Assembly: GCA_023457875.1 (NCBI GenBank)
Contig: JAEXBC010000285.1
Location: 1 to 6,366 of the forward strand
Direction: 5' to 3'
Length of the DNA: 6,366 bases
DNA from: Bacillota bacterium
GTDB taxonomy: Bacteria; Bacillota; Clostridia; Lachnospirales; Cellulosilyticaceae
The notes below the pieces were generated by a model that worked only from the letters and a program-made list of their open reading frames with translations, was not told the origin of the DNA and ran no database searches. The stretch's first letter is position 1. Each line of letters begins with the position of its first letter. Below, piece by piece: positions 5,991 through 6,366 of this stretch. Both the position numbers and the translations under genes were made by a program.

Positions 5991-6366
5991 ATGGTTATGA
6001 GTAATTTGTTTAGTGTGATATTATGTTGTTTACTTGTTTTTTCTGATGCAACACCGCAGCAACAAGCATTATTAAAGGATTTAAGTAAAATGAGTACGTG
6101 GCAAGTCATTAAGGTGCATTCAAGCGGCACTATGACGATGACAAGTGACGATACGTTTGAAATGTTTCTGTATGGAATGAGTGAGGAGGACTTTTTTAGC
6201 GTAGACGAAGAGACGCCTACAACCTCTAAGGTGACTTATGATATAGCAGGATACATTGATTTTACCAATATGCAAGCCTATATAGAAGGTACGATTAAGG
6301 ACAGTAATAAGCCAAATGAAATGAAAATCAAAATGTATCTTGTGGATGGGTATGTTTATATGCCAA
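5991..6366 (+). CDS. Met-rich, probably secreted protein of unknown function, cut by right edge
   Basis: An open frame of 125 codons runs off the right edge without a stop. Residues 4-18 form a hydrophobic stretch (SNLFSVILCCLLVFS), with S-D-A/T (18-21) fitting a signal peptidase I site, so export is inferred. The n-region has no Lys or Arg, which is unusual, and the cysteines at 12-13 do not form a proper lipobox. The mature part begins with a short polar helix-like segment containing SKMSTWQV, then alternating polar/hydrophobic segments suggesting beta strands: GTMTMTSDD, GYIDFTNMQAYIEGTI, MKIKMYLVDGYVYM. Met makes up 11 of 125 residues. The pattern recalls clostridial secreted proteins of the DUF6612 / LppX-like beta-sheet type, sometimes found in front of copper amine oxidase N-terminal-like domains. 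That resemblance is from memory and weak. Start could be 5991 or 5997. Confidence 0.7.
   Translation, partial: MVMSNLFSVILCCLLVFSDATPQQQALLKDLSKMSTWQVIKVHSSGTMTMTSDDTFEMFLYGMSEEDFFSVDEETPTTSKVTYDIAGYIDFTNMQAYIEGTIKDSNKPNEMKIKMYLVDGYVYMP

Overview
The window looks like ordinary chromosomal DNA from a low-GC, anaerobic Firmicute, most likely of class Clostridia. The AT-rich intergenic DNA, strong purine-rich ribosome binding sites, intrinsic terminators with U-tracts, and a single-chain ferredoxin-linked pyruvate oxidoreductase all fit this. I would not name a genus from sequence alone.

Layout, all genes on the + strand. (1) From the left edge to 956 is the C-terminal part of a glutathione-synthesising ATP-grasp protein of the GshF (GshAB) type. 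Its reading frame is open at base 1, so the start lies outside the window. (2) A 127-base gap holds a 13-bp inverted repeat. (3) 1084-1860 is a complete PhzF-family isomerase-like protein. (4) 1861-2200 is a 340-base gap with a strong hairpin terminator, a T-rich tract, and two adjoining inverted repeats in the leader of the next gene. (5) 2201-5749 is a complete single-chain pyruvate:ferredoxin (flavodoxin) oxidoreductase of 1182 aa. An upstream ATG at 2138 is not its start. (6) 5750-5990 contains a terminator, a promoter with a perfect -10, and ATAGG direct repeats. (7) From 5991 (or 5997) to the right edge is the N-terminal part of a Met-rich, apparently secreted protein with no stop in the window.

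The genes appear to be separate transcription units: two clear terminators separate phzF, the oxidoreductase and the last gene. The oxidoreductase supplies acetyl-CoA and reduced ferredoxin in fermentation. The gshF-like product would make glutathione, a thiol buffer found only sporadically in anaerobes. No sequence evidence ties phzF or the secreted protein to either.

I found no evidence of a new multi-gene system. The items most worth a second look are the paired inverted repeats in the oxidoreductase leader, the inverted repeat before phzF, the direct repeats at the last promoter, and the unfinished Met-rich protein at the right edge.
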